Positions 47,007-58,594 of a stretch of DNA of 64,000 nucleotides are shown in pieces (the first letter of the stretch is position 1; the number at the start of each line of letters is the position of its first letter). Under the pieces are notes generated by a model, which was not told the origin of the DNA, did not search any database, and saw nothing but the letters and a program-made list of their open reading frames with translations. The stretch is from assembly GCA_001972305.1 (NCBI GenBank), contig BDDD01005646.1, positions 1 through 64,000 of the forward strand, in the 5' to 3' direction. Origin of the DNA: Cephalotus follicularis (lineage: Eukaryota; Streptophyta; Magnoliopsida; Oxalidales; Cephalotaceae). The translations under genes and the position numbers were made by a program.

Positions 47007-48266
47007 TCATATTCGGTAAACCCTACCCCGATTGTTCTTTTATTTATTGCATTGTTTCACATATATTTTCTTGATGATTCATTGTTATTTTTATAGTCGA
47101 TTTTTTGGGCATTGTGGACAATGCAAAGTTTAAGTAGGGGGGGTTTAGTACCAAAGTTCATTTTAATTTTGAAAGTAGGAGTAAATGTTGATGTACTTAG
47201 AAATAATATAAACCCCATAGGAGAAATAATAAAAATTTTGTTTTCAAGGAAAAGAAAAGGAATACATCTGAAGGTAGGAGTTTGTGCAAAAATAAATGAA
47301 AAAAAAAGAATAAAAAGACCGTTCTTGTGTGTCTTCAAAGTTTCATTGATCTTAGTAAGGAGAAGGACAAATAATTGATGTTCTTGTATATAAAGAAATA
47401 TATATATATATTACCTCTCTGAATTCAGTCTTGGTCTGTAGCCTATTTGATTCAAGTAAGTAAGTCATAAGGGTGTTCTACACCTAGTTCCTTAAAGCCA
47501 ACTGGCTTGAGAGTAATTGGTCCAAAACTCGCTACATGGTTCTTATAGAAAGCTTAAGAGACTAAGACAATGCACGAATTTAAGTTGGTAAAATTTTTAT
47601 TGATCTCATGTGAAAATTGTAAAATCTAAAGCTACTTAGTAATTTGGGTGTCTGGTGTATGCTCCATCCATGTCATTCAAACCAACAGTAGTTGAGAGAT
47701 CTCATGTGAAAATTGTAAAATCTAAAGCTACTTAGTAATTTGGGTGTCTGGTGTATGCTCCATCCATGTCATTCAAACCAACAGTAGTTGAGGAATAAGT
47801 TCAATAAAAGAGAAAGAAAAGAAAAAAATGTGTAAGTACTAAAGTTCTTTGTCTGACTCCAAAGTAAGATTTTATATTACTGAGAATGCATATCTTGATT
47901 GGTAAATAGTGTTGAATAACAGAAAAATTCAGTAAAGACTCCTTAATTGAGATGTGTTATGATTCTAGAACTCGGAGCAAGATAATAAAGTTCAAGTATG
48001 GGGGTGCCTATAAATTTTTAAGTGGAGATACATTTTTCCTATTAACAAAGTTACAATGAACTGAATTTTGTGTGTTTATTTGCTGAAAACACTCACGAGA
48101 CACAACTCGTCCACTAGGGACACCTAGAGGTTTAAAGGCTTGTTGCATATGCTAAATGCAATCATGATTTCTACGAAAGTGAGTTATGGTTTTTGTTTTT
48201 GTTTTTTTGTTTTAGTTTTCCATTTCATTTGCTTGAGGACAAGTAAGGTTTAAGTATTGGGGTATT
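47007..48266 (+). mobile_element. X 3' untranslated region
   Basis: No gene is seen. It contains a G-run (TAGGGGGGG near 47136-47146), a short TA repeat at 47398-47410, a near-perfect 96-base tandem duplication and, directly before the 3' LTR, a polypurine-like TATTGGGGTAT. Many Athila elements have an env-like frame in this place; I see none here. Confidence 0.7.
47602..47792. repeat. near-identical 96-base tandem duplication
   Basis: Two direct copies, 47602-47697 and 47698-47792, both starting GATCTCATGTGAAAATTG. They are identical over 95 bases by reading. Confidence 0.95.
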
Positions 48267-50141
48267 TGTTTAGCATAAAAATATGTTATTTTTAAAGATT
48301 TATTTATTATGTTTTTATGCTTGGAATAGACTACTTTGGGTTGTTTTTATTGATTTGGAGGTAAAGAAGCAAAATGATCAAAGTGCATAAAGATTAGTCC
48401 AATTAGTGAAAATTGAAGACAAAAGCTTCAGTTCTGCATAATTTGCATCAAAGCGCAGAAGAGTTCATTCAAACCGTTAACGCCTAGATATAAAGCACTG
48501 GCGGTTTTAAAGAAAGCGTCGACGCTTAAGAGTTGCTCTACACCATACTACATTCTCTTATTTCATGGTCTTCTCTACTCAAATCCACTATCTCAAGCTC
48601 TGGTCTGAAAAATACGGTTAGTATGCTCTTCAAGTCTGCATACCAAAGTCTGCTCTGCTACAAATACCTCAATTATGCTACCAATATTCAAAGACTACTC
48701 GGTAAGTCTGCTACCTCAAGCCCGCACCTCAATTTTGAATTGTATGGTCTGCTCAGCCACCAAAATATGCTCTTTCACATCTGGTCTGATTGCTAGTTTG
48801 GTATTCATCTAGTTTACTGGTCTGCAATGTTGTGCTCTACAATGTTATGCTCTGCATTGATGTATGAAGATGGTTTGATTCATTGTGCTAGTCTGGCTGT
48901 CAACTTTCACGAAGCAATTTCAAGACTGTGTAGTAAGCACCGACGCTTAAAATGATATTGTCGACGCTTAACCATTCAAGCGCCAACTGTTATACGTGAG
49001 TGTCAATGCTTTGGTTCAATACAAACGTCATAAGCGGCAATGCTTACTTCGAAAGCGTCAACGCTTAGTGGTCTTCTCTGCATGCTAAGTTGAGCACATG
49101 AGCATGGTTTGGCCGGCAATTATAAGAATTTTCTAGCATGTTTGACTTTGTATTTTAGGAAAATTTTTGTTGTAATTTAAGTAAGAATGTTGAGGGGTTT
49201 TCTTTCCTTTTATGCATAGGATTGTAAGGCTATATAAAGGAAAGAAGAACCCTAGAGGAACATAACCTCTCTCAGCCGATTGTGGCTTCTCTTTTCTTTC
49301 AATTAGTTTTTATTTCAATGCTTTCTAGCTAAACTTTCAAGGTTTTTAGGGTTAGAACAACACCAAGATGTACTGAGAATCTCCATTAATAAAAATCCTT
49401 GAACCTTTGATTTGTTCTTAAAATTTCTGACTTCAACACACTTTGTATGTCTGATTAAAATCCATATACACTTTGTCTGAGAATAAGAGCTTTGCTGAAT
49501 AAATGGTGCTTGCATGAAATCAATGGAAGTCAACTCATACGGTTTGTCACACCGAACACACTCCATATAGACCTAGCATGTCTACTCATACGGTTTGTCA
49601 ATCAACTCACACTCCGTGTAGACCTAGCATAACTACTCATACGATTTGTCATCACAGTCACACTCCGTATCAACCTAGCAACCGTTGGTTATCAAGGTTT
49701 GAACATTCACAGTAAGTGAGTTCTCAATATAATCTATAGTTAGTTTCTATACCCTAAAACCTATTTAATCTTACATATTTTATTCAGTATATTTCTTGTT
49801 TTGATTAATTCAATAAACTTTGTATGATTTTCTGGTAAGTATCGATTTTGTGTTGACAAACCGTCGATGTCATCAAGCTAACCGTCGACGCCTTTAAGTA
49901 TACCGTCGAAGCTTTGCTAGTCTATTGTAGACGCTTTGAGACATTCAGTCAACGCTTTCAATCAATTTTGCAATAATTTAGATTACTTCTTCTTGTTTAG
50001 CATAGTTAGCGTTCATCTTTGCATATTTTACCTAGGTTGAATAAATTAAAATTAGTTTAACTTGTTTCCAAGTGTTAAACCCGTTACTGCACAACCATGC
50101 ACTTGCGGTATAAATTTAATTCTTTTCAAAACTCGTGAACA
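48267..50141 (+). mobile_element. X 3' LTR
   Basis: A 1875-base LTR, from TGTTTAGCATAAAAATATG to CTCGTGAACA. Palindromic GCGTCGACGCTT motifs lie at 48460-48535 and 48945-49075, before TATATAAAGG at 49231-49240, and again in the U5 part at 49857-49965. Degenerate TACTCATACGGTTTGTCA repeats lie at 49530-49675. It is directly followed by GTAATACATAAAG, a sequence that is internal to the T2 LTR. Confidence 0.9.
49231..49240 (+). promoter_or_regulatory. TATA box of X 3' LTR
   Basis: TATATAAAGG, followed about 15 bases later by AACCCTAGAGG as in the 5' LTR. Confidence 0.6.
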
Positions 50142-50973
50142 GTAATACATAAAGCGTTGATCAATTGTACACAAAGTGTCGATTGATCAACACAAAGCGT
50201 CGACACTTTTCGCCAAGCCTCGGCGGTTTGACAAGAACAGTGATTCGTCAAACATTTCAAAAACTAGATTAAGCCATTAAAATCCATTTAAATCTGTTTG
50301 TTTACCATACCTAGTACCCAAATCCATCCCTCTAACATATAATCAACAATCCATAGCCATACCGTCATGCAAAATCATCACAATATGAAAATCAAAGTAA
50401 AGCATATATATAACCTACCTGTTAATAATTGAGCTTGCAATTTGGGGAACTTGTAGCAGAATCGACGAACTGCTTCTTCCTTCAGGCTTCACTTACTATC
50501 ACAAGCACAGCACTCCTCTTGCGCCAACCAAGCTCTCTTTCTCTGCCTCAATCGCTATCCCGTTCTCTGCCTCTCTTTCTCCTTTTTCTCTTTGTTTTTT
50601 TCTTTCTCTCTTTCTGTCTCCCGTTTCTTCTTTCTCTTTCTTTCTTCCTTCTTCTTCTTTTTCTTTCTTCTCTCTTTCTCTCTTTTGATGCGTGAGAGGA
50701 AAATATAGGAGGCGTAGAACTCTCCAGAAGAAAGAAGAAAGACGTTCTTCTTGTCCTCTTCCAGCAAATCCCATTGCTACAAAGTATCTGGTTTATTGGC
50801 ATGAGACTCCAAAACTTGCCTCATTACCGTCCATTTTACAATGTTCAGCCCAATTAAAGGGAATAAAAATACAACATCTCACATATACAACCCATCAATA
50901 CAATAACATGTCCAAAACACCACTTCACAATATTATTTATTACAAACACTTACATAAAATTCCGGAGCTTACA
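50142..50973 (-). mobile_element. T2 3' LTR, truncated by X
   Basis: Aligns with about 57532-58371 of the T2 5' LTR (shared GATCAATTGTACACA, GCGTCGACACTTTT, CATATATAACCTACC-type segments). The remaining about 1.58 kb is missing. The break is exactly at the end of X, so X inserted here, and the far side of the insertion was later lost. A pyrimidine microsatellite-like tract lies at 50560-50690; the 70-90 codon Lys/Arg/Glu-rich open frames opposite it are low-complexity artefacts. Confidence 0.85.
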
Positions 50974-50986
50974 TCCTCCCCTCCTT
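50974..50986 (-). other. T2 polypurine tract
   Basis: The minus strand reads AAGGAGGGGAGGA immediately before the LTR, identical to that of T1. Confidence 0.8.
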
Positions 50987-50989
50987 AAA

Positions 50990-52052
50990 GAAATCTCGTC
51001 CTGAGATTCCTAAAGTCAAAACAAGTGAGGATACAATGCTCTCACATCATCCTCAAGTTCCCATGTCGCTTCCTCGAGCCAGTGATGCTGCCATAAAACT
51101 TTAACCAAGGCAATGCTCTTGTTCCTTAACTGCTTGACTCAGTGATCTATGATCTGAACAGGCATCTCTTCAAGCTCATATCTGTTCTCAATTCCAAAGG
51201 CTCATACTGTAACACATGTGAAGGATCCAGGTGGTACTTATTTAGCATAGATACATGAAAGACATTGTGTGACTCTGACAACTCTGGCAGTAAGGCGAGC
51301 CTTTAAGCAACAGCACCTACCCTCTCGAGGATCTCAAAAAGTCCTATATACCGTGGAGCTATTTTTCCTCTTTTACCAAACCTCATGACTCCCTTGGTTG
51401 GTGAAACTTTAAGGAACACATGATCCCCCACTGAGAACTGTAAGTCCTTCCTTCAGTGGTCTGCATAACTATTTTGCAGACTCTGAGCCGTTAGGAACCT
51501 TTCCCTGATAACCTTGGCATTTTCTGTCATTTCTTGCACAAGCTTTGGCCATAGAAAACTCTGCTCGCCTACCTCAAACCAACAGACTGGAGTCCTGCAC
51601 TTCCGTCCATAAAAGGCCTCATATGGTGCCATACCGATGCTAGCATGGTAACTATTGTTATAAGAGAACTCCACTAAAGGCAGATGTTCCTCCAAACTGC
51701 CACCCCAATCCATTACACATGCTCGGAGCATATCCTCAAGAGTCTAAATTGTCCGTTTGGACTGACCATTCGTCTGGGGGTTAAAAGCCGTACTAAAATT
51801 GAGCTGAGTACCAAGAGCTGTCTGTAGTTTCTTCCAAAATCGGGAAGTGAACTGCTGATCCCTGTCTGAAACAACGCTAACTGGTACTCCATGGAGTCTC
51901 ACAATCTCTCCAACATTCAGAGATGCTAACCGTTTCAGAGAATAAGTCATTTTGATCGCTAGAAAATGTGTAGATTTCGTAAAGCGATCAACAATAACCC
52001 ATACGGCATCATGGTTAGCTCTCATCCTTGCCAACCCCGCCACAAAATCCAT
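50990..52052 (-). pseudogene. pol: T2 integrase core, C-terminus and chromodomain
   Basis: 51744-52052 is an open part of the catalytic core: DFVAGLARM, AVWVIVDRFTKSTHF, VSDRDQQFTSRFW, FNPQTNGQSKRTI. 51453-51731 continues with LPLVEFSYNNSYHASIGMAP and GRKCRTPVCWFEVGE. 50990-51452 is decayed but reads as the integrase C-terminal domain (GLFEILERVG) and a chromodomain (VKFYGSITG-like equivalent of VLWQHHWLEEATWE), with stops and shifts. The order matches T1. Confidence 0.8.
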
Positions 52053-52073
52053 CTTGATATGCTCTCATTTTCA

Positions 52074-52796
52074 CTATGCCATTAGTAACTGCTGAAGCAA
52101 TCCATCCGGCCTCTGGTGTTCAACCTTGACTTGCTGGCATACCAAGCAGGAAGCAACATACTCCGATATCTCTCTCTTCATATTATTCCACCAATAGCTA
52201 ATCTTCAGGTCTCTGTACATGTTGGTACTCCCTGGATGTACGGAGAAACTAGAGCGATGAGCCTGAGACAATATCTCATCTTTCAGCTCTTTACAGTCTA
52301 TAATGCATACTTTGCCTTGGAACCTTATCAACCCATCACCCTGCATCAAGAATTCGGGTTTGAATCCACCTTTACCGTCCAATGTGACCTTAAGCAAGCC
52401 TCCATCCATACTTTGAGCCTCTCTAATTCTGTCCATCAACCAGGGCCGTGCCTGAATTTGGGAGACCGTCAAACAGGCTAATCGGCGACTCAAAGTGTGT
52501 GCCACCACATTAGCCTTTCCTGGATGGTACTGTATCTCGCAGTTGTAATCATTAAGCAGCTCCATCAACCTCCTTTGCCTCATCTTCAAATCCGTCTGGG
52601 AGAAAAGGTGCTTCGAACTCTTGTGATCTGTGAAAACATCAAACTTCGTACCATACAAATAATGTCTCCACTTTTGTAGTGCAAAGACTATAGATGCTAG
52701 CTCCAGATCATGAATGGGGTAATTCTCCTCATGAGGCTTCAACTTCCTGGAGGCATAGGCAATCACCTTCCTATATTGCATCAAGACATAGCCCAA
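52074..52796 (-). pseudogene. pol: T2 RNase H and integrase zinc region
   Basis: 240 open codons. RNase [61 protein letters not shown]. The integrase zinc-binding region follows: [20 protein letters not shown] and [15 protein letters not shown] one- or two-base change near 52810 separates it from the first RNase H aspartate (the VVYS..ASGNGLG segment). Confidence 0.85.
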
Positions 52797-53865
52797 ACCA
52801 TTTCCTGATGCACACTGTACACGACAAAGCCCTCATTACCCTCTGCTAAAGCAATTATCGGCGCAGAAATCAGGCGATACTTCAACTCTTGAAAACTCTA
52901 CTCACAGCTGTCATCCCAAACAAACATTGTTTTCTTCTGCGTCAATTTGATCAAAGGTGTAGCAATCCATGAGAATCCTTTAACAAAGCGGCAGGAGTAA
53001 CATGCTAAGCCTAAGAAACTACGGACCTCAGTCACGTTGGTTGGCCGTCTACAATCCCTCATTGCTTCTATCTTTGTTGGGTCCAGAGACAAACTAGCAC
53101 TAGAAATGACATGACCCAGAAAGCCACCTCTGACAACCAGAATTCACATTTGCTGAACTTGGCATATAACCGATGATCTCTCATAATCTGCAACGCCAAG
53201 TGCAAATGTTTCCCATGCTCCTCCATATTCCTGGAATACACCAATATATCATCAATGAAGACTATGATGAACTGGTTGAGATACAAGCTGAACACCCTGT
53301 TCATCAGACTCATGAATGCGGCAGGGGCATTGGTCACCCCAAATGGCATTACCACAAACTCATAGTGCCCATATCATGACCTGAAAGCTGTCTTTGGAAT
53401 GTCTTTAGCTCTAACCCTTAGCTGATGATATCCTGATCTTAAGTCCAACTTAGAGAACACTAAAGTACCTTTCAATTGATCAAACAATTCATCATTGTGC
53501 GACAAGGGGTACTTATTCTTAATAGTAACCTTGTTGAGTTGCCGATAACCAATACATATCCGGAGGGATCCATCCTTTTTCTTCACAAACAAGATAGGTG
53601 CTCCCCAGAGAGAAACACTTGGTCTAATGAAACCTCTATCGAGCAACTCTTGCAATTGGACTTTCAACTCCTTTAACTCAGGAGGGGCCATATGATAAGG
53701 AGCTCTCGATATCAGTGCCGTCCCTGGAAGCAAATCAATCATAAACTCTATATCCCTCTCTGGAGGTAAGGATGTCAACTCATCTGGAAACAAATCCGGA
53801 TATTCACAAACAACTGGGACATCCTCTAACCTCGGTACCCTTTTCCCGCTATTCGTCACATACAC
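52797..53865 (-). pseudogene. pol: T2 reverse transcriptase
   Basis: Three open pieces: 53374-53865 ([56 protein letters not shown]), 53068-53355 ([18 protein letters not shown] and the catalytic [10 protein letters not shown]), and 52898-53092 ([20 protein letters not shown]). Breaks lie near 53365 (a stop between RS and the GHYEF segment) and at about 53110 (a one-base loss in FLGHV). In the first piece [10 protein letters not shown] has Gly where T1 has Asp, altering the first catalytic RT aspartate motif. Confidence 0.85.
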
Positions 53866-53883
53866 CAGGAAACCACTACAACC

Positions 53884-54300
53884 CTACCTCATAAGCCTGT
53901 CAGTACGAAGGGCCGATATCATCTGAACCTGTTGATGCTCTAAAGTCCCAATAAATTGGAATTGAGACTGTCCTGGAATATTGAAGGTCACTACCTTCCC
54001 GTAACAATCCACATGGGCATAATGTGCGTCTAACCAATCCATCCCTAGGATCACATCTAATTCACCCATTGGCAATACTATCAGATCTGCTAGCAAAACA
54101 CGGCCAGTGATCTCTAAGACACAAGATTTGCATACCCATTCTGAAATAATAGACTCTCATACTGGGTACTAACCTCCATCATAAAAGATAAAGGTTCGGG
54201 CTCTATATTAACATGGCATATAAAATGTGATGCAATATAAGAATGGGATGAGCCCGGATCTGTAAGAGACTGTGCCATATGTGGAGAGATACAAATAGTA
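53884..54300 (-). pseudogene. T2 aspartic protease
   Basis: The active site TDPGSSHSYI is readable near 54245-54270, keeping the glycine that T1 lost. The open part 53884-54096 carries [20 protein letters not shown] and the [10 protein letters not shown] segment. Stops lie between 54100 and 54160 and at 53884. Confidence 0.75.
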
Positions 54301-54302
54301 CC

Positions 54303-55779
54303 TCATATCACTGAAATAAATCCTCTTGCTGCCCTCTGATCCATAGCATATACCCTACCCTGCACGGTAGGCATCGATCCCATTGGCTGTTTCTCCTGAT
54401 CTCTCCCTGCTACTGAAGGCGAACTGGTATTGGGACGGCCTTGTTGCTGCTGGGGACCTCCCTGAGATTGACCTGAACTCTGTCCTGGCTGACTCCTTGA
54501 ACCATATCTGTTATAAGGGCACTCTCTAGATATATGATCGGAAGCCCCACACCTTATACATTTACCAGCGCTCCACCAACAATCATCCGATGTGTGGTTA
54601 GTGCGCTGACAATGCACACATGGCTCAATAGAAGCCTGGATACCACCACTGGAAAGTTTAGAGCGACCTCCCTGAGAAGATGTCCTCCTCTGCTCCCTCT
54701 GCCTGAAGCCATGTCCACTGCCCTCTGTTGTGAACCCCTAAATTGTCCTCTCTGGACAGAAAAACTAGGTGGACTGCCAATACTTTGAGGTGAGCCACCC
54801 TATCCAGGACTACTATTCCCTGACCTTTAGGACTTGTTACTACTCCCAGAACTCCTCCCTGACTGCCCACCTAAAGAAGATGGTCTTTTGTTACCAGCCT
54901 GAATCCTCAAACTATGTAACTCATCATATACGGACTCAATCTCTCTGGCTCTGCTAGCCATCTCAGAAAAGGATATCAACCGTTGCGGTACCAGCCTCAG
55001 TCTGATGTCTGGCCTTAACCCAACAAGGAACTTCTTAGCTTTTCTGGTCTCCGTGTTAACCATTTGAGGAGAAATTCTCACCAACTCAATGAACTTGGCT
55101 TCATATTGGGGCACCGTCATATCACCATGCACCAAACCAAGAAACTCAGCTTCGCACTTATCAGTCTCTGTCTCAGGAAAATATTTTTCATTCAATTCTA
55201 TTACAAACAGTTCCTAAGACTTCTCCATCCCTGAGTCCTCCCAGAAGGATTCAACCATCCTCCACCAATGTTCTACCTCACCCCACAACATATAAGTGGC
55301 GAAGGCAACTTTGTCTGAGTCCGAACATCCCAAGACTCCAAAGATTTTCTCCATCTGCATCATCCATCTCTCAGAGACCATTGCATCTACATCTCCCATA
55401 AAAACTGGAGGTTTTAATTTCAGAAATCTGATTAGGGGATCCTCCATGCGTGAAGGCAGATCAACTAATCTCCTTACTGCCTCTCACGCCTAGCTGGTCT
55501 TACTATTGGGGTTTGCTCTGTTGCTTCTACTGCACGCCTCACTGGCCTTTCGGCTGGGGTTTGCTCTGCTACAGCCCCTTGACCCTGCATAAATGGGTTC
55601 ATTCAGTTCATCATGGAACGCATTTCCCTCAGAAAACCTTTGGATTCCTCTCGGGTAGGAGCAACATTTTATGTTTCCTGGGTTGCACTATCTTCTTCTG
55701 CAGCTCTATTAGCTCGGGTCTGTCTAGTCATTGACCCTACTCTACCTCCTCTTGCGGTATTTCCGCATCGACCTTCCAT
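54303..55779 (-). pseudogene. gag: T2 gag, several breaks
   Basis: The start is placed at ATG 55779 (MEGRCGNTARGG). Open pieces: 55669-55779 (N-terminus), 55214-55447 (MEDPLIRFLKLKPPVFMGDV, WMMQMEKIF, MLWGEVEHWW), 54827-55195 (YFPETETDK, FLGLVHGDMTVPQYEAKFIE, KAKKFLVGLRPDIRLRL) and 54303-54617. The last has two intact CCHC knuckles (CVHCQRTNHTSDDC and CIRCGASDHISREC). It is better preserved than T1 gag in the knuckles. Role: RNA-binding capsid protein. Confidence 0.85.
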
Positions 55780-55937
55780 ATATACCTTGGATAAGAGAGA
55801 AAAGTCAGCTATCAAGGAATTCAATATAACACTTATTACTTCCAAAACTCCAAATAACTCCAAATAGCACTTTATTAAATCAATCACTTCCAATTTCCAA
55901 CAGCCAATGACCCTATCCTGGCATATCCAGCATAGTT

Positions 55938-55953
55938 TAGGCTCTAATACCAA
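55938..55953 (-). other. T2 primer-binding site, one change
   Basis: The minus strand reads TTGGTATTAGAGCC, one base from the initiator-Met complement TTGGTATCAGAGCC. Confidence 0.8.
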
Positions 55954-56708
55954 GTTGTCATGCCCTGAACCATGAGGAAACCCCCACGATCCAACGCGTG
56001 ATATACCTTCCATACAATCCATTTATATCATACTCCAAAAGTGCTATAAATTTAAAACTTTAACATATAATATGCATGCGGAAGAAATCATTTAATACTT
56101 CAATAGATGAACCCAACCATATCCATAACACTCGATACATACACATCTTAAGCACTGCCACAAGCCGACAGGTCAATAACTGAAATAAATTATGTCTCTT
56201 ATACATTAATGTCTTATGATAATTTATACAACCAAAACATATACACAAGCTAGATAACCAATGATCCAAGCTGTTATCCAAAATCTACTGGGATGTCTCG
56301 CTCCGTCTCGTTCTATCTCACTGCAATACATCACCTATACCTGACCCATTACAATGAATGGGTCTGCGATCTATGGTCGTGTATGCTATACTATATGCAA
56401 TGGAATGCAACAGATATAAAATATATATATGCATGGCATGTTATATGCATGAATAACAATTACGGACAGCTTCAGTATACCGACCGTCCCTAAGCAATGG
56501 TAGACTTGGCTAGTCCTAATCACCTCAAAGGCCATAGGCCTGCAGGCACTCCGTAAATAATCCATAACCATCCATGGGTACAATTAATCCGTAAGGTCTA
56601 AGTATTATCCTGCCCCTCCAACTCGAGATAGTACAACCACTGCCTGCACACCCCCCTAGGGTTATAGCCGCGTGGTATCGAGATAACACTGACCACACCG
56701 TTCATACA

Positions 56709-56848
56709 CTAGGGCTTGTCCTCTATGGTCACAACCCACCATTTGGCTTGTCCACAATGGTCCCAGCCAATACCGTTCGGCTTGTCCGCAATGGTCCCAG
56801 CCGATACCGTCCCTAAGGCTTGTCCACAATGGTCCCAGCCTATCCCAT
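56709..56848. repeat. fourfold tandem repeat, GGCTTGTCC core
   Basis: Units of about 34-38 bases, each with GGCTTGTCC.CAATGGTCCCAGCC, beginning at about 56712, 56746, 56780 and 56817. The first unit is the most diverged. Confidence 0.85.
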
Positions 56849-57399
56849 TCCCCCCATATGATGTGGTCTAACATTCATAACCTTCATGACAAAAATGAAG
56901 ATTATGAATAGGTTATCTCATTAGGTCTCAAACAATAACAATCATCAATCATAACCGTATAATACCCGTAGCCCGTAACCGTATTACTGTAGAAATGATA
57001 GGGACCTAGTAAAAAGAATCACGTAGGATCCACATCCGTCAAAACCGTTTACAAAAACCATTTCCAAAACCGTTTTCCGTGACCATTTTCCATAATTGTT
57101 TTCTTGGTCCCTATCGGAATTATAAAACAATGGAGAGGAAGTCCAACTAGGATATCTGTGTCTAGATGTCCCAATTTAACTACCCCAACCATTCTTGAAA
57201 ACCATTTGTATGAAACCCTTTTGATGAAACTTTCTTTAAAGATTTACTTTTGAAAATTGATTTAGAGATCAATAGTTTTGAAAGAGAATTTTCATAGGCT
57301 ACAAGGCCTTAAGGAGGCTTCCTATAAAATCCCATTTGAGATAAAATCATTCGGGATTGAAAACCATGTAAAACAGTGAAGTTTGGATGAAACAGGGTG

Positions 57400-57615
57400 C
57401 TAAGCGTCAACGCTTTCCTTCTAGGCGTCAACGCTTAGCACCTAAGCGTCGATGCCTTGCACTAGGCATCGACAGTTAAGGCGTTACGCCTAAAGCGTCG
57501 ATGTATACACTAAGCGTCAGCCATATGTAATACATAAAGCATCGATCAATTGTACACATAGCATCGATTGATCAACACAAAGCGTCGACACTTTTAGCCA
57601 AGCGTCGGCGGTTTG
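57400..57615. repeat. cluster of GCGTCGACGC-type motifs in T2 LTR
   Basis: About ten variants within 215 bases, such as AAGCGTCAACGCTTTCC, AGGCGTCAACGCTTAGC, AAGCGTCGATGCC and AAGCGTCGACACTTTT. The distal part recurs in the truncated T2 LTR at 50150-50230. Confidence 0.85.
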
Positions 57616-58371
57616 TCCAGAATAGTGGTTCATCGAACAGTTAAAAAAACCAGATCAAACCATTTCAAATCCATTTAAATCAGTTTGTTTACCATACCCA
57701 GTACCCAAATCCATCCCTCTAACATATAATCAATAATCCATAGCCATACCATCAGGCAAATTCATCACAATATGAAAATCAAAGTAAAGCATATGTATAA
57801 CCTACCTATTAATAATTGAGCTTGAAATTTGGGGAATTGTAGTAGAATCGACGAACTGCTCTTCCTTCAGGCTACACTTACTGTCATGAGAACAGCAATC
57901 CTCTTGCACCAACCGAGCTATCTTTCTTTGCCTCAATCGCTCTCCCGTTCTATGCCTCTCTTTCTCCCTTCTCTCTTTCTTCTTCCCCTTCTCTCTTTCT
58001 GTCTCTATTTCTTCTTTCTCTTTGTTTCTTCCTTCTTCTTCTTTTTCTTTCTTCTTTCTTTCTCTCTTCTGATGTGTAAGAGGCAAATATAGAAGGCATA
58101 GAGCTCTCCAGAAGAAAAAAGAAAGGCGTTCTTCTTGTCCTCTTCCATTAAATAATAAAACATAGGTCCCATTGCTACAAAGTATCTGGTTTATTGGTAG
58201 GAGACTCTAAAACTCACCTCATTACCATCCATTTTACAATGTCCGACCCAATTAAAGGGAAGAAAAATACCATATCTCACATATACAATCCATCAATACA
58301 ATAACATGTCCAAAACACCACTTCACAATATTATTTATTACAAACACTTACATAAAAATTTGTGGCTTACA

Positions 58372-58507
58372 AGTCTGATGAACAGGGTGTTTAGTCCATA
58401 CCTTGACAAGTTCATCGAGGTCTTCATTGATGATATCTTGGTATGTTCCAAGAGTATGAAGGAGCATGGGGAGAATTTGCACTTGGCATTACAGGTTTTG
58501 TACTTTG
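58372..58507 (+). pseudogene. V: plus-strand Tekay-like RT scrap
   Basis: Encodes [20 protein letters not shown] followed by [20 protein letters not shown], the RT catalytic FIDD region, on the plus strand, opposite to T2. It ends at QVLYFG and is fused to a gag start. Its left part lies beyond the T2 insertion and is lost, since no matching sequence flanks the left of T2. Confidence 0.8.
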
Positions 58508-58594
58508 GATGAGCTAGTGAGGCAGGTTCTTGCAAAGGCTATTCCTCAGGTGGTGACCCAAGTGGTTCAAGCCATGCAGCAGCAGAATCAGGGT
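58508..58594 (+). pseudogene. gag: V gag, piece before the Sirevirus-like insertion
   Basis: 29 codons ([20 protein letters not shown] then QAMQQQNQG) of a gypsy gag N-terminus. The last five bases are the target duplication AGGGT. The frame continues at 63115 if the insertion and one AGGGT are skipped. Confidence 0.75.

Larger units (their letters stand above)
37380..50141 (+). mobile_element. X: Athila-type Ty3/gypsy element, truncated and deleted
   Basis: Plus-strand element: a truncated 5' LTR, an Asp-tRNA-type primer-binding site (38603), gag, protease, a collapsed integrase remnant, polypurine tract and a complete 3' LTR (48267-50141). The Athila assignment rests on the primer-binding site, the LTR start TGTTTAGCATAAAA, the FVLKDGAKKWL-type gag and the protease form. 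RT, RNase H and most of integrase are deleted. Y is nested in its gag. Its right end abuts a truncated T2 LTR; its left end is replaced by the copia fragment. Confidence 0.85.
55956..58371 (-). mobile_element. T2 5' LTR
   Basis: A 2416-base complete LTR, from TGTCATGCCCTG to GTGGCTTACA. It contains a fourfold GGCTTGTCCACAATGGTCCC repeat (56709-56848), a dense cluster of GCGTCGACGC-type motifs (57400-57615) and a pyrimidine-rich tract (57955-58070). It is followed at 58372 by plus-strand RT sequence, the insertion target. The left target duplication cannot be checked because the other end of T2 is lost. Confidence 0.9.

Noticed and set aside
48533..48796. 87-codon open frame in the X 3' LTR
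   Set aside because: It is within U3 of a defined LTR and contains the palindromic motif region; no domain is present.
50499..50802. Lys/Glu/Arg-rich open frames of 70-91 codons
   Set aside because: They are antisense to a CT-rich low-complexity tract in the T2 LTR; the same occurs at 57802-58086.
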